Assembly (NCBI GenBank): GCA_014377495.1
Contig: JACMPN010000357.1
Location: forward strand, 1 to 6,637
DNA length: 6,637 nt
Source: Candidatus Sericytochromatia bacterium
GTDB lineage: Bacteria > Cyanobacteriota > Sericytochromatia > JACMPN01
Reading direction: 5' to 3'
The notes beneath the pieces were generated by a model, which did no database searches, was not told where the DNA came from, and saw nothing but the letters and a program-made list of their open reading frames with translations. How positions within the stretch are numbered: position 1 is the first letter of the stretch; each line of letters begins with the position of its first letter. The translations under genes were made by a program, and so were the position numbers. This document shows, piece after piece, positions 5,873-6,637 of the stretch.

Positions 5873-6234
5873 GTCACGATCCTGGACACGGGCGTCTGCG
5901 ACACGGTGGCCCGCCGGTTCAATACAGAAGCGGCCAACTTGCCAGGCGATGTCAAAACGCTGATCATCAGCCGTGACCTGCCCTTCGCCCAAAAACGCTG
6001 GTGCGGCAACGTCGGCATCGATAAGGAACAGACGCTGTCAGATTTCCGTGGTGGCAGCTTCGGCAAGACTTACGGCCTGGAAATGACGGAGGGCCCCCGG
6101 GCCGGCATCCTGGCCCGGGCCGTCCATGTCATCGACAAGGAGGGCACCGTCCGTTACTCCCTGAGATTGGCCAGGAGCCGGACTACGACGACGCCCTGGC
6201 TGCCGCAAAAGCAGCGGTTCCGGTCACCGTCTGA
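5873..6234 (+). pseudogene. tpx: Broken thiol peroxidase (Tpx) gene: 5' truncated and frameshifted
   Basis: Tpx is an atypical two-cysteine peroxiredoxin that reduces hydroperoxides using thioredoxin. The frame from 5873 reads TILDTGVCDT with the peroxidatic Cys (codon 5897-5899), then SRDLPFAQKRWCG with the resolving Cys (6002-6004), LSDFRGGSFGKTYG, and GILARAVHVIDKEGTVRYS. These match the family in order and spacing. Intact Tpx has about 165 residues; the first 50 or so have no match in any frame upstream, where only 72 bases separate the remnant from the preceding stop codon. After TCC at 6158-6160 the frame changes: EIGQEPDYDDALAAAK, the family C-terminus, continues from 6163 in another frame to TGA at 6232-6234. 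Family spacing implies a loss of about 10 bases. Reading on in the original frame gives an unrelated tail to 6259. The only internal start is GTG at 5906, past the peroxidatic Cys, so a functional product is unlikely. The preserved body suggests recent decay or assembly errors. Confidence 0.85.
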
Positions 6235-6340
6235 CCCCCTACGCCGACAGGGGTCTTGAACCCACTGAAGACTGCCCCCGGATCGGGCCTGGCGTGGCGA
6301 CTGTCATGGGACACCTACTTTTTGACAGACCTGATGCCGT

Positions 6341-6637
6341 TTAGGCGATCTCGGCAGGCGAGCCGGCGAGATAGGTATCGAGCGCTGCGTAGAACTCGGC
6401 CAGGCTCGTCGTGCGCTTCATCGAATCGAAGGCGGCGGTGTCCCAGAAATTCAGGACGTTCTTCAGCTTGCAGAGGGTGAAGGAATCGCTCCCCGGGCGG
6501 GCCAAAGGGGCCCACTCGCTGCCCAGATCCCGCATGAAGGCCATGATCATCGCCGGTGAGGGGACGATCGGCGTCCGGCCGGGGGGCGTCTCTGCCAACT
6601 GCCCATTCAGCCCGGGGTTACCCACAGCCCCCCCCCC
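6341..6637 (-). CDS. Partial reading frame of unknown function, open to the window edge
   Basis: The frame is open from the right edge to TAA at 6341-6343, giving up to 98 residues. I do not recognise it. The segment SDSFTLCKLKNVLNFWDTAA, followed by a helical stretch (SLAEFYAALDTYLAG), looks like real soluble protein, with no membrane segment or signal. A GTG at 6625 and ATGs within the frame (the first in PAMIMAFM, about residue 26 from that GTG) are possible starts, but none has a clear Shine-Dalgarno. The gene may therefore begin beyond the window. The edge consists of ten Cs, which read as glycine codons and may be an assembly artefact. It converges with the tpx remnant, and no clear terminator lies between them. 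Confidence 0.45.
   Translation of the reverse strand, partial: GGGAVGNPGLNGQLAETPPGRTPIVPSPAMIMAFMRDLGSEWAPLARPGSDSFTLCKLKNVLNFWDTAAFDSMKRTTSLAEFYAALDTYLAGSPAEIA

Noticed and set aside
6233..6255. GACCCC ... GGGGTC inverted repeat overlapping the old tpx stop codon
   Set aside because: Six pairs with an 11-base loop and no T tract; too weak to call a terminator.
6301..6328. CTGTCA ... TGACAG inverted repeat between the tpx remnant and the last reading frame
   Set aside because: A six-base repeat with a 16-base spacer is expected by chance, and it is not next to a recognisable promoter or mobile element.

Overview
The window is GC-rich, densely coding DNA with Shine-Dalgarno-led genes, one Sec signal peptide, one lipobox lipoprotein and a Tpx-type peroxidase remnant. 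This fits a free-living Gram-negative bacterium, probably a proteobacterium. Nothing in the sequence fixes a genus. There are no tRNA or rRNA genes, CRISPR arrays, integrases or insertion sequences. Both ends carry long C runs (15-23 and 6628-6637), and genes appear to be cut at each edge.

Left part (1-3423). The last codons of a rightward gene seem to end at 37. They face a strong bidirectional terminator (48-100) that also closes a leftward small membrane protein (107-496). Next comes a leftward two-gene unit: a 690-residue YyaL/SPATA20-family thioredoxin-fold protein (1137-3209), followed after only 14 bases by a small exported protein of unknown function (589-1122). A hairpin at 3366-3400 separates this unit from the gene upstream.

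Middle part (3424-4678). A leftward lipoprotein gene (3424-4008) and a rightward gene of unknown function (4168-4563) diverge from a 159-base intergenic region. That region holds a perfect 7-base inverted repeat lying over the likely -10 box of the lipoprotein gene. The C-terminal half of the lipoprotein has a residue pattern that resembles RNase-type domains of bacterial polymorphic toxins, which is the most intriguing coding observation here.

Right part (4679-6637). An IMP dehydrogenase/GMP reductase-family enzyme without CBS domains (4679-5800) follows a terminator-like hairpin in its leader. It has a short GMP-reductase-like flap, an IMPDH-like tail and an inserted segment before its phosphate-binding loop. 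Downstream lies a broken thiol peroxidase gene (tpx remnant, about 5873-6234): its N-terminal third is absent and a deletion of about 10 bases shifts the frame near the C-terminus, yet both redox cysteines survive. A leftward partial reading frame of unknown function (6341-6637) runs off the end.

No complete new multi-gene system can be claimed. The genes mix redox or thiol chemistry (YyaL-like, Tpx), envelope proteins and purine salvage, with no single pathway linking them.
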